From CAWHPS01 sp963831235 (GTDB taxonomy: Bacteria > Fibrobacterota > OXYB2-FULL-49-7 > JAEUSG01): DNA of 9,731 bases. Every line of letters begins with the position of its first letter. Position 1 is the stretch's first letter. This document shows, one piece after another, positions 1-5,933 of the stretch. The position numbers and the translations under genes are program-made. The stretch covers positions 1 through 9,731 of the forward strand of contig CAWHPS010000026.1 of NCBI GenBank assembly GCA_963831235.1, written 5' to 3'. Below the pieces are notes generated by a model. The model was not told the origin of the DNA. It ran no database searches and worked only from the letters and a program-made list of their open reading frames with translations.

Positions 1-12
1 TGACAGCTAATG
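1..12 (+). repeat. Left terminal inverted repeat of IS 1
   Basis: TGACAGCTAATG is the exact reverse complement of CATTAGCTGTCA at 2031-2042. The match stops at 12 bp; the next inward bases (TAGTC versus CATAG) do not pair. Confidence 0.88.
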
Positions 13-84
13 TAGTCAAAAATGTAGGTACCCTGTAAAATCCGATCGCCTTTCCGATTTTAATGAATTTAACAAAAATATTTC

Positions 85-113
85 TTGACATTATCTTGTT
101 ATAATATTATAAT
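85..113 (+). promoter_or_regulatory. Consensus sigma-70 promoter of IS 1
   Basis: TTGACA (85-90) is followed by 17 bases and TATAAT (108-113): both hexamers and the spacing match the housekeeping consensus exactly. The ATG of the first gene begins at 120, seven bases after the -10 box, which is where transcription would normally start. The mRNA is therefore predicted to be leaderless or nearly so. A second TATAAT at 100-105 is only nine bases from the -35 box and is unlikely to be used with it. Confidence 0.8.
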
Positions 114-119
114 AAGGCT

Positions 120-413
120 ATGCAAAAGGATACAACCCCCTACCTCAAAGCATCCTTAGGGCAAACCCACTTCAAGTGCGGTAAAAAGAACTGCCACTGC
201 ACGGATAACGAGCTTCATTCCGCTTATTATTTATCCTACCGGAAATCAGGAAAGACCTACACCGTCCATATTCCGCAAGAACTGGTCAAAAGCATCCAAT
301 CATTCTGCAAACAATGGAAAGTAATGAACAGGGAAATTGAATCTAACACACATAAAACGATACAGGGGCTATTGAAGTCCTATCGTGCAAAAAGGAGAAC
401 AAGAAAGGAGTGA
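120..413 (+). CDS. DUF6788-type small protein, IS accessory gene
   Basis: This 97-residue protein has an N-terminal cysteine cluster (CGKKNCHC, about residues 20-27). A short block follows (AYYLSYRKSGKTYTVHIPQE, about 35-54), and then a helical, strongly basic tail ending RAKRRTRKE. The layout matches the DUF6788 family, small proteins of unknown function that I recall occurring beside transposases. The cysteines and the His may bind zinc and the basic tail could bind DNA; both are inferences. It is the first gene of the IS, ends seven bases before the transposase start, and shares its transcript. No good ribosome binding site precedes the ATG (only AAGG at 114-117, too close), which agrees with leaderless initiation. 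The function in transposition is not known. Confidence 0.75.
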   Translation: MQKDTTPYLKASLGQTHFKCGKKNCHCTDNELHSAYYLSYRKSGKTYTVHIPQELVKSIQSFCKQWKVMNREIESNTHKTIQGLLKSYRAKRRTRKE

Positions 414-419
414 AAGAAA

Positions 420-839
420 ATGTCAAAGGTTACATCAACCGATTCGTGGGACGGAATCCGGAACGAACTACTTCAAATGATGGATGGTATGCTGGAGCGA
501 ATCAAACAAAAGACAGGGCGACAATCCGATGGGCATTTCCCGACTATTACAGAGAGGGAGGAACTGGTCGTTGCCTTAGGCAAAGAGATTGGAGAATATC
601 TTCTGGAAAAGAGCATTCTAATGGATCCTGTGTTAATCGAAGTACTGCTTGCCAAAGAATGCGATTGTCCCAAATGTCATACACCCAGCAAGCGAAAAGA
701 AGACGCAGAAAAGAAAGCAAAAGAAGAATCCGTGATGGTTAATACGGCAGTAGGAAAACTCCCGTTTGCAGCACCCATATTCGGCTGTCAGAAATGTCGG
801 CGGGATTTTTCCCCCCTGGCGTCGTTTATTGGGGTTTGA
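420..839 (+). CDS. Transposase N-terminal part (zinc ribbon), first frame
   Basis: The start is well supported by AAGGAG at 405-410, nine bases before the ATG. The 139-residue product has a helical N-terminus (about 1-70), then two cysteine pairs (CPKC at about 83-86 and CQKC at about 123-126) separated by a charged linker, forming a zinc-ribbon-like DNA-binding region of the kind that precedes the DDE domain in these transposases. Homology-like sequence runs to about RRDFSP (genome 798-815). After that this frame gives ASFIGV and a TGA at 837-839, while the adjacent +1 frame continues as WRRLLGFDSVDYSPSLL. This is therefore the front of a transposase whose remainder is in the 766-2022 frame. 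Whether the shift is programmed or a mutation cannot be decided here. Confidence 0.75.
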   Translation: MSKVTSTDSWDGIRNELLQMMDGMLERIKQKTGRQSDGHFPTITEREELVVALGKEIGEYLLEKSILMDPVLIEVLLAKECDCPKCHTPSKRKEDAEKKAKEESVMVNTAVGKLPFAAPIFGCQKCRRDFSPLASFIGV

Positions 840-2022
840 TAGTGTCGATTACAGCCCCTCTCTGCTTAAGAAAATCAGTTGGGCTGGTGGCAATTGCAAT
901 TCGTATCAACAGGCAGAAACTGTTTTAGCAGAGATAGGCGATATTTTCATCAGTTATCGGCAAATTGCCAGAATCACAGATAAAATTGGCAAAGAATTAT
1001 TATCCGTCCGTGACCATAGCCAGCTTGTGGATCAAACTGTTGTCCCCAAAAACCCTCCAGCATCGGTTGTCTCGGTCGATGGTGGACGTGTTCAAACCCG
1101 TGCGGAAAACGATCTACCCGGAGTACACAACCCCCAATGGAAAGCAGACAATATCGCCCATCTCCAGATAATGGAAGCGGACAGTCATGAGGTGGACCCA
1201 CATCCAGAGGTTCCAACAGTCTTCATCGATAAAGATTCTGTTCGTGCCTTGGTAACGGGCTTGGCTGGGCATGCCAAAGCAACCGAAAAAGAAAAGGTCA
1301 ATAATACAGTTTCACTCCCCCCTCAACCGCATACGCACAAGAAAGACACCATCCTGCTGAAAAGCTGTGTGGTCAGCATGTTGGATGCAAAAGGTTTCGC
1401 TCCATTGGTACGGAATGAAGCTGAAAGACTGAATCTCAACGCAGCTCCGAAAAAACTGTTTATCTCAGATGGGGGCACGGGCAATTGGTTGGTCTATGAG
1501 ATGTTCTTCAGTCACTGGTTAGCGCTCTTGGACTTTGTCCATCTCGTTGAGCATCTATTCGCTGTTGCCCAAGCCACGGTCAAGTCCCAGGAGCAGGCGT
1601 GGCTTTTCTATGTCACGTTGATTACTCATGCATGGAAGGGTGAAGTGGTGCCTATATTAAACCTTTTGTCACAAAAACAAACGGAAATTGGTTTGCCTCC
1701 GAAGCAAGCGTCCGATAGTGACCCACGAATCATCCTGAGAAGAGCAATCCACTATATCAATGAAAATGCTTCCAGAATGGATTATCCACGTATCCGAAAG
1801 TTGGGATTACCGGTATCGAGTTGTCGGGTGGAGAGTCTTATCAAGCAGGTCAATCAAAGAGTGAAAGCCTCTGATAAGTTCTGGACAGAAAATAAAGTGG
1901 AGGCTGTTATGCAAATACGGGCAGCCGAATTATCGACAACCAAGCGATGGGACACTTTTTGGGACAAAAGAATGCTGTTCCTCGCGGAGGCAAACCGGGT
2001 TTTCTTGAGAAATGCCGCGTAG
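766..2022 (+). CDS. Transposase DDE part, second frame (ISKra4-like)
   Basis: The frame is open from 766, but the meaningful part begins near 817 (WRRLLG), directly after the T5C6 run; the first 17 or so codons overlap the previous frame and look spurious. The 418-codon frame carries a DDE-type catalytic core: Asp105 in SVDGG (codon 1078-1080), Asp235 in ISDGG (1468-1470), followed by LDFVHLVEHLF, and Glu356 in RVESL (1831-1833), within the run MDYPRIRKLGLPVSS...NQRVKASDKFW. The core is uninterrupted and ends nine bases before the right inverted repeat. It would catalyse cutting and joining of the IS ends. No independent ribosome binding site is evident at 766, so expression presumably needs the upstream frame plus a +1 shift. 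The family name rests on motif memory. Confidence 0.78.
   Translation: MQHPYSAVRNVGGIFPPWRRLLGFDSVDYSPSLLKKISWAGGNCNSYQQAETVLAEIGDIFISYRQIARITDKIGKELLSVRDHSQLVDQTVVPKNPPASVVSVDGGRVQTRAENDLPGVHNPQWKADNIAHLQIMEADSHEVDPHPEVPTVFIDKDSVRALVTGLAGHAKATEKEKVNNTVSLPPQPHTHKKDTILLKSCVVSMLDAKGFAPLVRNEAERLNLNAAPKKLFISDGGTGNWLVYEMFFSHWLALLDFVHLVEHLFAVAQATVKSQEQAWLFYVTLITHAWKGEVVPILNLLSQKQTEIGLPPKQASDSDPRIILRRAIHYINENASRMDYPRIRKLGLPVSSCRVESLIKQVNQRVKASDKFWTENKVEAVMQIRAAELSTTKRWDTFWDKRMLFLAEANRVFLRNAA
806..816 (+). other. Frameshift site in IS 1 transposase (T5C6 run)
   Basis: Five T (806-810) followed by six C (811-816) sit exactly where the protein homology moves from the frame of 420 to the frame of 766. 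The move is +1 (or -2). A tRNA-Pro slip at CCC-C (813-816) would give DFSP-WRRLLGF; loss of one base from the run would do the same permanently. Homopolymer runs are also prone to transcriptional slippage and to sequencing or replication errors, so programmed and accidental shifts are both possible. Confidence 0.6.
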
Positions 2023-2030
2023 GGGCTATG

Positions 2031-2042
2031 CATTAGCTGTCA
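2031..2042 (-). repeat. Right terminal inverted repeat of IS 1
   Basis: CATTAGCTGTCA lies nine bases after the transposase stop codon and mirrors the first 12 bases of the window exactly. It sets the right boundary of the element; the sequence from 2043 on is flanking DNA. Confidence 0.88.
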
Positions 2043-2127
2043 TGCACCCGTATTTCCAGCAACGATTCCGCAGCTATTAGCATAACTTTACGATAAATTA
2101 GCGAGTTCCATGGATTTTACTTTGGAT

Positions 2128-2190
2128 CAGATTAGCCCATTATGGTTTGGCGCTAATCTGCAGCAATTTAGTTGCTTGTCTCAAAGACAA
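2128..2190. other. Stem-loop cluster downstream of the EEP gene
   Basis: Three inverted repeats lie in the 194-bp gap between IS 1 and the EEP gene. CAGATTAGC (2128-2136) pairs with GCTAATCTG (2152-2160), with an inner CCA/TGG. GCAA (2163-2166) pairs with TTGC (2172-2175). TTGTCT (2176-2181) pairs with AGACAA (2185-2190). They are downstream of the minus-strand EEP stop codon and could end or protect its mRNA. None is followed by a clear U-tract, so a standard intrinsic terminator is not supported. The rest of 2043-2236 shows no gene. Confidence 0.45.
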
Positions 2191-2236
2191 AAGGAACCTG
2201 AGTAATTATTAAAGTCTTATGATCTTTTTAAGGCAA

Positions 2237-3820
2237 TTATTCACCACTGAAACTTGATGAAATCCCAAAATGATCCGAAATACGTTTTGCCAGTGAATCC
2301 TGTTTCTCCACATTAAAACTTTTAGTGAGATATCTTTTGAGCATGGAACTCGAAACAAAGATATAATCAATTCTTTCTTCTGGTTTTGTTGTTGAACTGG
2401 TAAACTCATCTTTTCCTGCGAATTTTGCGATGTCCGTCCAGGTTTCGCCTTGTTTTGAATCTGTCAGTATCTTGTAAAGCGTATCATCAGGTGTTAAATT
2501 AAAATCCCCGCAAAATATCCAGTCCATGGGCTTTTTATGAATCATTTTGTAATTGGAAGCTTCTTCATTTATTATATCATTAATGGCTTTTGCTTCATCT
2601 TTTCGAATCCGTTTCCAATGTTCTTTCGAGTACATGGAGGAAATTGAAGATGGCTGACAATGGGTGTTAAAAATTGTAATAATACCGGTGTTTGTCAACA
2701 CTTCCAATTGGATAATATCGCGTATAAAGTGAAATGTTGAAGTCGGCGTCCTGATGTCCTTTAGATGGTGACTCGTAACCCTTCCTAAAGGGAGCCGGCT
2801 TAAAAATCCTATCGAATACCCCCGATAATCATTGCTTGGAGCTGTATAAGCTTTATACCCAAGGTTGGACAAATATTTACTGTTGTAGAATTCAAGGAAA
2901 TCACCTGCTTCGACTTCCTGCAAAGTCACTATATCAGCATCCCTATTTTTAAAGTATTCCGCGAGATTTTTAAGCTCAAGAGGTCTTTTACCGCGCAAAC
3001 GATCATCAAGCTTGTAAGGATTATCACATTCGTCAAAAAGGATATTTGCATTAAGCGATAATAGCCGTATCGGCTTTTTTATTTCCATTGTGCCTGGGTC
3101 TGTTCTTATTGGCAAATATTTATGCACCAGATTTATTGCTTCACGATCAATTAGCGATTCCAGTCTGAATCGAACGCATGAAGCAATCTCTTTATTGACA
3201 CAATTCCCATTTCCACAGGCCTTGAGACGCATGGCAGTGCCAAGCAGGATATTTTTATAGTTTGATTCTTCTTTGGGCTTGATAAGATTAAGGGCTTCGG
3301 GCACAGAATTCGTCCATGGGGTATCTTCCACCATTTTTTTAAATTGCGGAATGATTTCAAGGCCCAACCCTTGTTTTAAATAAATTACCACCATGGCTTC
3401 CCGTGTCCGTTTGTTTTTAGAGTCAAGGAATTTCAATAAAGGACGCGAGGAGGAATCCTTCCAGCAGTTTTCAGCATAATATTCAACAATAAGGTGATGA
3501 TAAGGATTGTATTCCTGTGCCAAAAGTGTTGTAAAGGTTCCAGGGGTATTTCCGCATATTCTTCCAATAATTTCAAGGGCTGCCTTCCGATCAAATTCCT
3601 CATCATCTCCAGGGTATAAATGAAATGAAGTATCAGAAAGTGCTTCAATGAGAATGGGAATGCATCCTGCCCCTAGGGAATCCAATTGTTCAGAAGATCT
3701 CCTTTGCATATCGAACCTTGAAGAAAAAAAGAAATCATGCACGATCGAGTTGATTTGATTGTCAGCATAAACATTACAGCTGATAAGGCTTATAAACAAT
3801 AACGCAAATACATTTAACAT
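2237..3820 (-). CDS. Exported HEAT-like/EEP (endonuclease-exonuclease-phosphatase) protein
   Basis: The start is placed at 3820 because GGAG (minus strand, 3829-3826) stands six bases upstream; an ATG at 3832 would add four residues but lacks a ribosome binding site. Residues below count from that longer start. The N-terminus (LNVFALLFISLISC, Cys19) is a signal peptide with a lipobox LISC, suggesting a lipoprotein; cleavage after VYA23 is the alternative. Residues about 45-175 form helical, HEAT-like repeats. The C-terminal EEP domain has all its usual motifs: SLNANI (259), LQEVE with catalytic Glu306, GFLSR (342), NTH (389), GDFN (442), ERIDYI (486) and SDH (519). Family members are metal-dependent phosphodiesterases cutting nucleic acids, phosphoinositides or sphingomyelin; the substrate here is unknown. 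The gene stands alone and has no partner in the window. Confidence 0.85.
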   Translation of the reverse strand: MLNVFALLFISLISCNVYADNQINSIVHDFFFSSRFDMQRRSSEQLDSLGAGCIPILIEALSDTSFHLYPGDDEEFDRKAALEIIGRICGNTPGTFTTLLAQEYNPYHHLIVEYYAENCWKDSSSRPLLKFLDSKNKRTREAMVVIYLKQGLGLEIIPQFKKMVEDTPWTNSVPEALNLIKPKEESNYKNILLGTAMRLKACGNGNCVNKEIASCVRFRLESLIDREAINLVHKYLPIRTDPGTMEIKKPIRLLSLNANILFDECDNPYKLDDRLRGKRPLELKNLAEYFKNRDADIVTLQEVEAGDFLEFYNSKYLSNLGYKAYTAPSNDYRGYSIGFLSRLPLGRVTSHHLKDIRTPTSTFHFIRDIIQLEVLTNTGIITIFNTHCQPSSISSMYSKEHWKRIRKDEAKAINDIINEEASNYKMIHKKPMDWIFCGDFNLTPDDTLYKILTDSKQGETWTDIAKFAGKDEFTSSTTKPEERIDYIFVSSSMLKRYLTKSFNVEKQDSLAKRISDHFGISSSFSGE

Positions 3821-3857
3821 GAGATGCTCCATGGAATTGTCTAACAGTCAAGATGTA

Positions 3858-3886
3858 GTACTTTTTTGGAAAGTACGACTTTTTTT
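3858..3886 (+). other. Stem-loop with T-run upstream of the EEP gene
   Basis: GTACTTT (3858-3864) pairs with AAAGTAC (3870-3876) around a five-base loop and is followed three bases later by seven T (3880-3886). Read on the plus strand it resembles a weak intrinsic terminator, but no intact plus-strand gene lies upstream. On the minus strand it would sit in the leader or promoter region of the EEP gene. Its role is undecided. The surrounding 3821-4060 is AT-rich and shows no gene. Confidence 0.3.
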
Positions 3887-4060
3887 ATAATTGTAATATA
3901 AATAAAACCACTCCCATCCGTCTTGGGCGATTTCATTTTTTATTGGATGATTTCACTATAAGACTATGAATGACATGAGTCAATTTAGATGGATACGATG
4001 CTGTGGTTGATTTTAAGCTACAGGTCGTTGATTCAATATTAAGGATAGAAGGATGCTTTT

Positions 4061-4396
4061 ATGAAAATAGTGGTTTACAATCCAGTGAAAGTTTTGTTGT
4101 TATGCGGTCGCCCTTCAGGAAATTACAAGCGAAATGGCTATAAAAGTGATTTCCACGAAGACGGATACTATAAAATAGGTTTAAGATAATTGCCTTTATC
4201 CGCTATACAGCAATAAAATCAATATATTAGGTAAAAAGTCAGGATTGAGAAAGCAAAGGAACTTCTGCTAAAAAATGACCTCAGTATTAATATCGAGAAA
4301 ATAGCTTTCCTGGTTTGGTATACTGCTTCATCAAATTTTTCAAAGGCTTTTAAAAAATATGTGGGTGTTTCACCTACAGATTTCAATAATAAGTAA
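4061..4396 (+). pseudogene. Broken AraC-family transcriptional regulator
   Basis: Two pieces of one regulator remain. The first begins with ATG at 4061, seven bases after AAGGA (4049-4053), and runs 42 codons to TAA at 4187-4189. Its end (SDFHEDGYYKI) resembles the histidine-containing stretch at the start of AraC cupin-like sensor domains; that match is tentative. The second piece, 4241-4396, is unmistakable: RIEKAKELLLKNDLSINIEK, then IAFLVWYTASSNFSKAFKKY and VGVSPTDF, the second helix-turn-helix of AraC proteins, ending at a natural-looking TAA. Just upstream in the same frame NQYIR-stop-KV replaces the usual N-x-YINKV, so stop codons (4214-4216 and 4232-4234) interrupt it. About 170-200 residues of sensor and first helix-turn-helix are missing. 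The regulator lies upstream of and parallel to the GH99-like gene, a typical position for a local activator. Confidence 0.75.
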
Positions 4397-4460
4397 AGAA
4401 AAACCGTTTAATATCCGATAATATCTGAAATTTGTCTTTTTTTATCAGAAATAATGTTCA

Positions 4461-4489
4461 TTATGATATGGAGTTTTTCCTTTTATAAT
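4461..4489 (+). promoter_or_regulatory. Possible promoter for the 4543-5810 genes
   Basis: TATAAT at 4484-4489 is a perfect -10 box. Seventeen bases upstream is TTATGA (4461-4466), a poor -35 box. Transcription would start near 4496, about 36 bases before the AAGGAG of the 4543 ORF. A good -10 with a poor -35 is common at activator-dependent promoters, and the AraC relic upstream would suit that, but this is inference. The region is AT-rich, so chance matches are likely. Confidence 0.35.
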
Positions 4490-4542
4490 TTATATTTCTT
4501 TCTGTGATTCCTGATAATCTTTATGAATGGAAAGGAGAAACA

Positions 4543-4695
4543 ATGCTGAACGGATCACACATAGTGGGTTATATAAAAAGTTTCAATGATAAAGCTACGT
4601 ATGCGCCAAACCGTCAAATAGCGATTACGCCTATTCTCGATTTATCTGTGTGCATTCAAGAACGGACCACTAAACTTTCAGGGAGAAAACCATGA
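4543..4695 (+). CDS. Unrecognised 50-codon ORF, possibly a remnant
   Basis: AAGGAG (4532-4537) stands five bases before ATG 4543, a better start than the in-frame GTG at 4504. The product is 50 residues (MLNGSHIVGYIKSFNDKATY..., ending KLSGRKP), with no signal peptide, membrane segment or motif that I recognise. Its stop codon overlaps the ATG of the GH99-like gene as ATGA, so translation of the two is probably coupled. It could be a true small gene, a leader peptide that aids translation of the next gene, or the front of a larger gene joined to this site by deletion. Given the decayed regulator just upstream, a remnant is quite possible. Confidence 0.4.
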   Translation: MLNGSHIVGYIKSFNDKATYAPNRQIAITPILDLSVCIQERTTKLSGRKP

Positions 4696-5810
4696 CAAAG
4701 AAATATGATGTTGCCGCGTATGTTTGGCCGGCTTATACCGGTGATGAGAAAAGATCGCGAATGTTCTGGCCCGAAGGCATGGGTGAATGGCAGTCGGTCA
4801 AGAATTCAGTCAAAAAGACTCCGGATCACAATTGGCCCCGCAAACCCCTGTGGGGATATATTAACGAAGCTGATCCCTATGTGATGGAAATGCAGATTAA
4901 TGCTGCAGCAGACCACGGGGTCAATGTCTTTATCTATGACTGGTATTGGTACGACCAACGTCCCTTCCTTGAAAATTGCCTTAATGACGGTTTTCTAAAG
5001 GCCCGCAACAATAATCGGATGAAATTCTATTTGATGTGGGCCAACCATGATGCAAACCTTGGCTGGGATATTCGCCTATCGCATATAATGGATGATGCCA
5101 TTATATGGCAGGGAGCCGTGGATCGCAAAGAATTCGAGATCATTGCACACCGCCTGATTGAGAAATATTTCAAACATCCCGCATACTACACCATTGCCGG
5201 CAAACCGGTATTTATGATTTATGACCTGACCAATTTGATGAAAGGTTTGGGGGGAGTTATTGCTACAAGGGACGCCTTTGACTGGTTCAGGGCAGAGGTG
5301 ACAAAGGCCGGATTACCAGGGCTTCACTTGCAGTTGGCCTACTGGAATGTGCAAGACTTGAATTTGAGCGGCATGGATGGCAACAGGATCGTTACCGGTA
5401 ATGAGATCATAAGCCAGCTGGGTTTTGACAGCCTCACCCATTACCAGTTTGCCCACTTCACGGATATAAACCGGGACTACAATCAGATTATGCAGGATGT
5501 AGTTAAGGAATGGGCGCGTATAAACAAAGATTTTTCCATTCCATATTTTCCCCACATCTCGATTGGCTGGGATAATAACCCCAGGTTTAAGGAAATCCGC
5601 TGGGATGTTGTAAAAAACAACACGCCTCAGAATGTGAGTCAGGCATTAGAGCAGGCCAAGGCTTATGCTGATGCGCACCCGACTCAAACCCCGCTGATTA
5701 CAATCAACAGTTGGAATGAATGGACAGAAACAAGTTATTTGCAGCCGGATGACCTGTTTGGTTATGGGTATCTCGAAGCTGTAAAACAGGTTTTTGGTTC
5801 TGTCAAGTGA
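4692..5810 (+). CDS. GH99/WbsX-like glycan-active enzyme
   Basis: The 372-residue protein starts at an ATG with AGGGAG (4680-4685) six bases upstream and overlapping the preceding stop. It matches the GH99-like/Glyco_tran_WbsX fold (PF14307 type): first strand VAAYVWPAY (7-15), YDWYWY (82-87), KPVFMIYDL (171-179), PHISIGWDN (287-295) and SWNEWTE (340-346). In characterised GH99 endo-alpha-mannosidases the two glutamates of WNEWHE act in catalysis; Glu343 and Glu346 have the same spacing. Length and ends look complete. There is no signal peptide, so it should act in the cytoplasm. WbsX-type proteins also occur in polysaccharide biosynthesis loci, so hydrolase versus biosynthetic role is open. 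The broken AraC gene upstream suggests a former sugar-use locus. Confidence 0.82.
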   Translation: MTKKYDVAAYVWPAYTGDEKRSRMFWPEGMGEWQSVKNSVKKTPDHNWPRKPLWGYINEADPYVMEMQINAAADHGVNVFIYDWYWYDQRPFLENCLNDGFLKARNNNRMKFYLMWANHDANLGWDIRLSHIMDDAIIWQGAVDRKEFEIIAHRLIEKYFKHPAYYTIAGKPVFMIYDLTNLMKGLGGVIATRDAFDWFRAEVTKAGLPGLHLQLAYWNVQDLNLSGMDGNRIVTGNEIISQLGFDSLTHYQFAHFTDINRDYNQIMQDVVKEWARINKDFSIPYFPHISIGWDNNPRFKEIRWDVVKNNTPQNVSQALEQAKAYADAHPTQTPLITINSWNEWTETSYLQPDDLFGYGYLEAVKQVFGSVK

Positions 5811-5821
5811 CGATTGATGCA

Positions 5822-5848
5822 ACAAGTTCTGGGGTACTCCCTCCTTGT
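5822..5848 (+). terminator. Weak stem-loop after the GH99-like gene
   Basis: ACAAG (5822-5826) pairs with CTTGT (5844-5848), and GGGG (5831-5834) pairs with TCCC (5838-5841) inside it, giving a hairpin with a small internal loop 11 bases after the stop codon. The following sequence (ATCACAATATTT) is only moderately T-rich. It may stop transcription before the AbiE promoter but is not a classic terminator. Confidence 0.3.
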
Positions 5849-5863
5849 ATCACAATATTTAGA

Positions 5864-5892
5864 TTGAAAAGCAACTTAATAAAACCTATATT
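5864..5892 (+). promoter_or_regulatory. Promoter of the AbiE toxin-antitoxin operon
   Basis: TTGAAA (5864-5869), a 17-base spacer and TATATT (5887-5892) form a good sigma-70 promoter placed just ahead of the antitoxin gene. Transcription would begin near 5899, leaving a leader of about 35 bases. The spacer holds AGCAACT (5870-5876), the same heptamer as the right arm of the palindrome downstream, so a repressor could contact both places. Confidence 0.6.
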
Positions 5893-5901
5893 TATGTCAT
5901 A

Positions 5902-5922
5902 GAGTTACTAAAATAGCAACTC
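5902..5922. promoter_or_regulatory. Candidate AbiEi operator (imperfect palindrome)
   Basis: The 21-bp site reads GAGTT-A-CTA-AAA-TAG-C-AACTC: arms GAGTT/AACTC and CTA/TAG are complementary, with one mismatch pair (A5907 against C5917) and a three-base centre. It begins about three bases after the expected transcription start and ends 11 bases before the antitoxin ATG. AbiEi antitoxins are known to repress their own operon by binding inverted repeats in the promoter region, which makes this the natural operator. A further half-site lies at 5870-5876. Binding itself is inferred. Confidence 0.55.
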
Positions 5923-5933
5923 AACGGCATAAA

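Larger units (their letters stand above)
1..2042 (+). mobile_element. Insertion sequence 1, ISKra4-like (family tentative)
   Basis: This element is bounded by a perfect 12-bp inverted repeat, and everything between the repeats fits an IS: a promoter, a small accessory gene and a transposase in two frames. Transposase motifs (SVDGGR, ISDGG, DFVHLVEHL, RMDYPR, VESLIKQVNQRVKASD) recall the ISKra4 group, but the TGACAGC ends are not the GGG-type ends I associate with that group, so the family is tentative. The target duplication cannot be checked because the window starts at the first base of the element. The boundaries are seen directly; the family is inferred from remembered motifs. Confidence 0.85.

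Noticed and set aside
410..742. A 110-codon plus-strand frame overlapping the IS 1 transposase start
   Set aside because: It reads the zinc-ribbon coding region in another frame and is rich in Arg and Ser. The 420 frame has the ribosome binding site and the cysteine pairs.
806..816. Programmed -1 frameshifting in IS 1 as in many IS elements
   Set aside because: The required change of frame is +1 or -2, and there is no X-XXY-YYZ heptamer in the right phase for a -1 shift.
2152..2190. Integron attC site or intrinsic terminator made from the stem-loops near the EEP gene
   Set aside because: No attC core sequences are present, and no U-tract follows any of the stems on either strand.
3929..3955. 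Direct repeat GATTTCA at 3929-3935 and 3949-3955 as an AraC-type operator
   Set aside because: The spacing of 20 bp is suggestive, but the motif is short, AT-rich and far from the likely promoter of the GH99-like gene.
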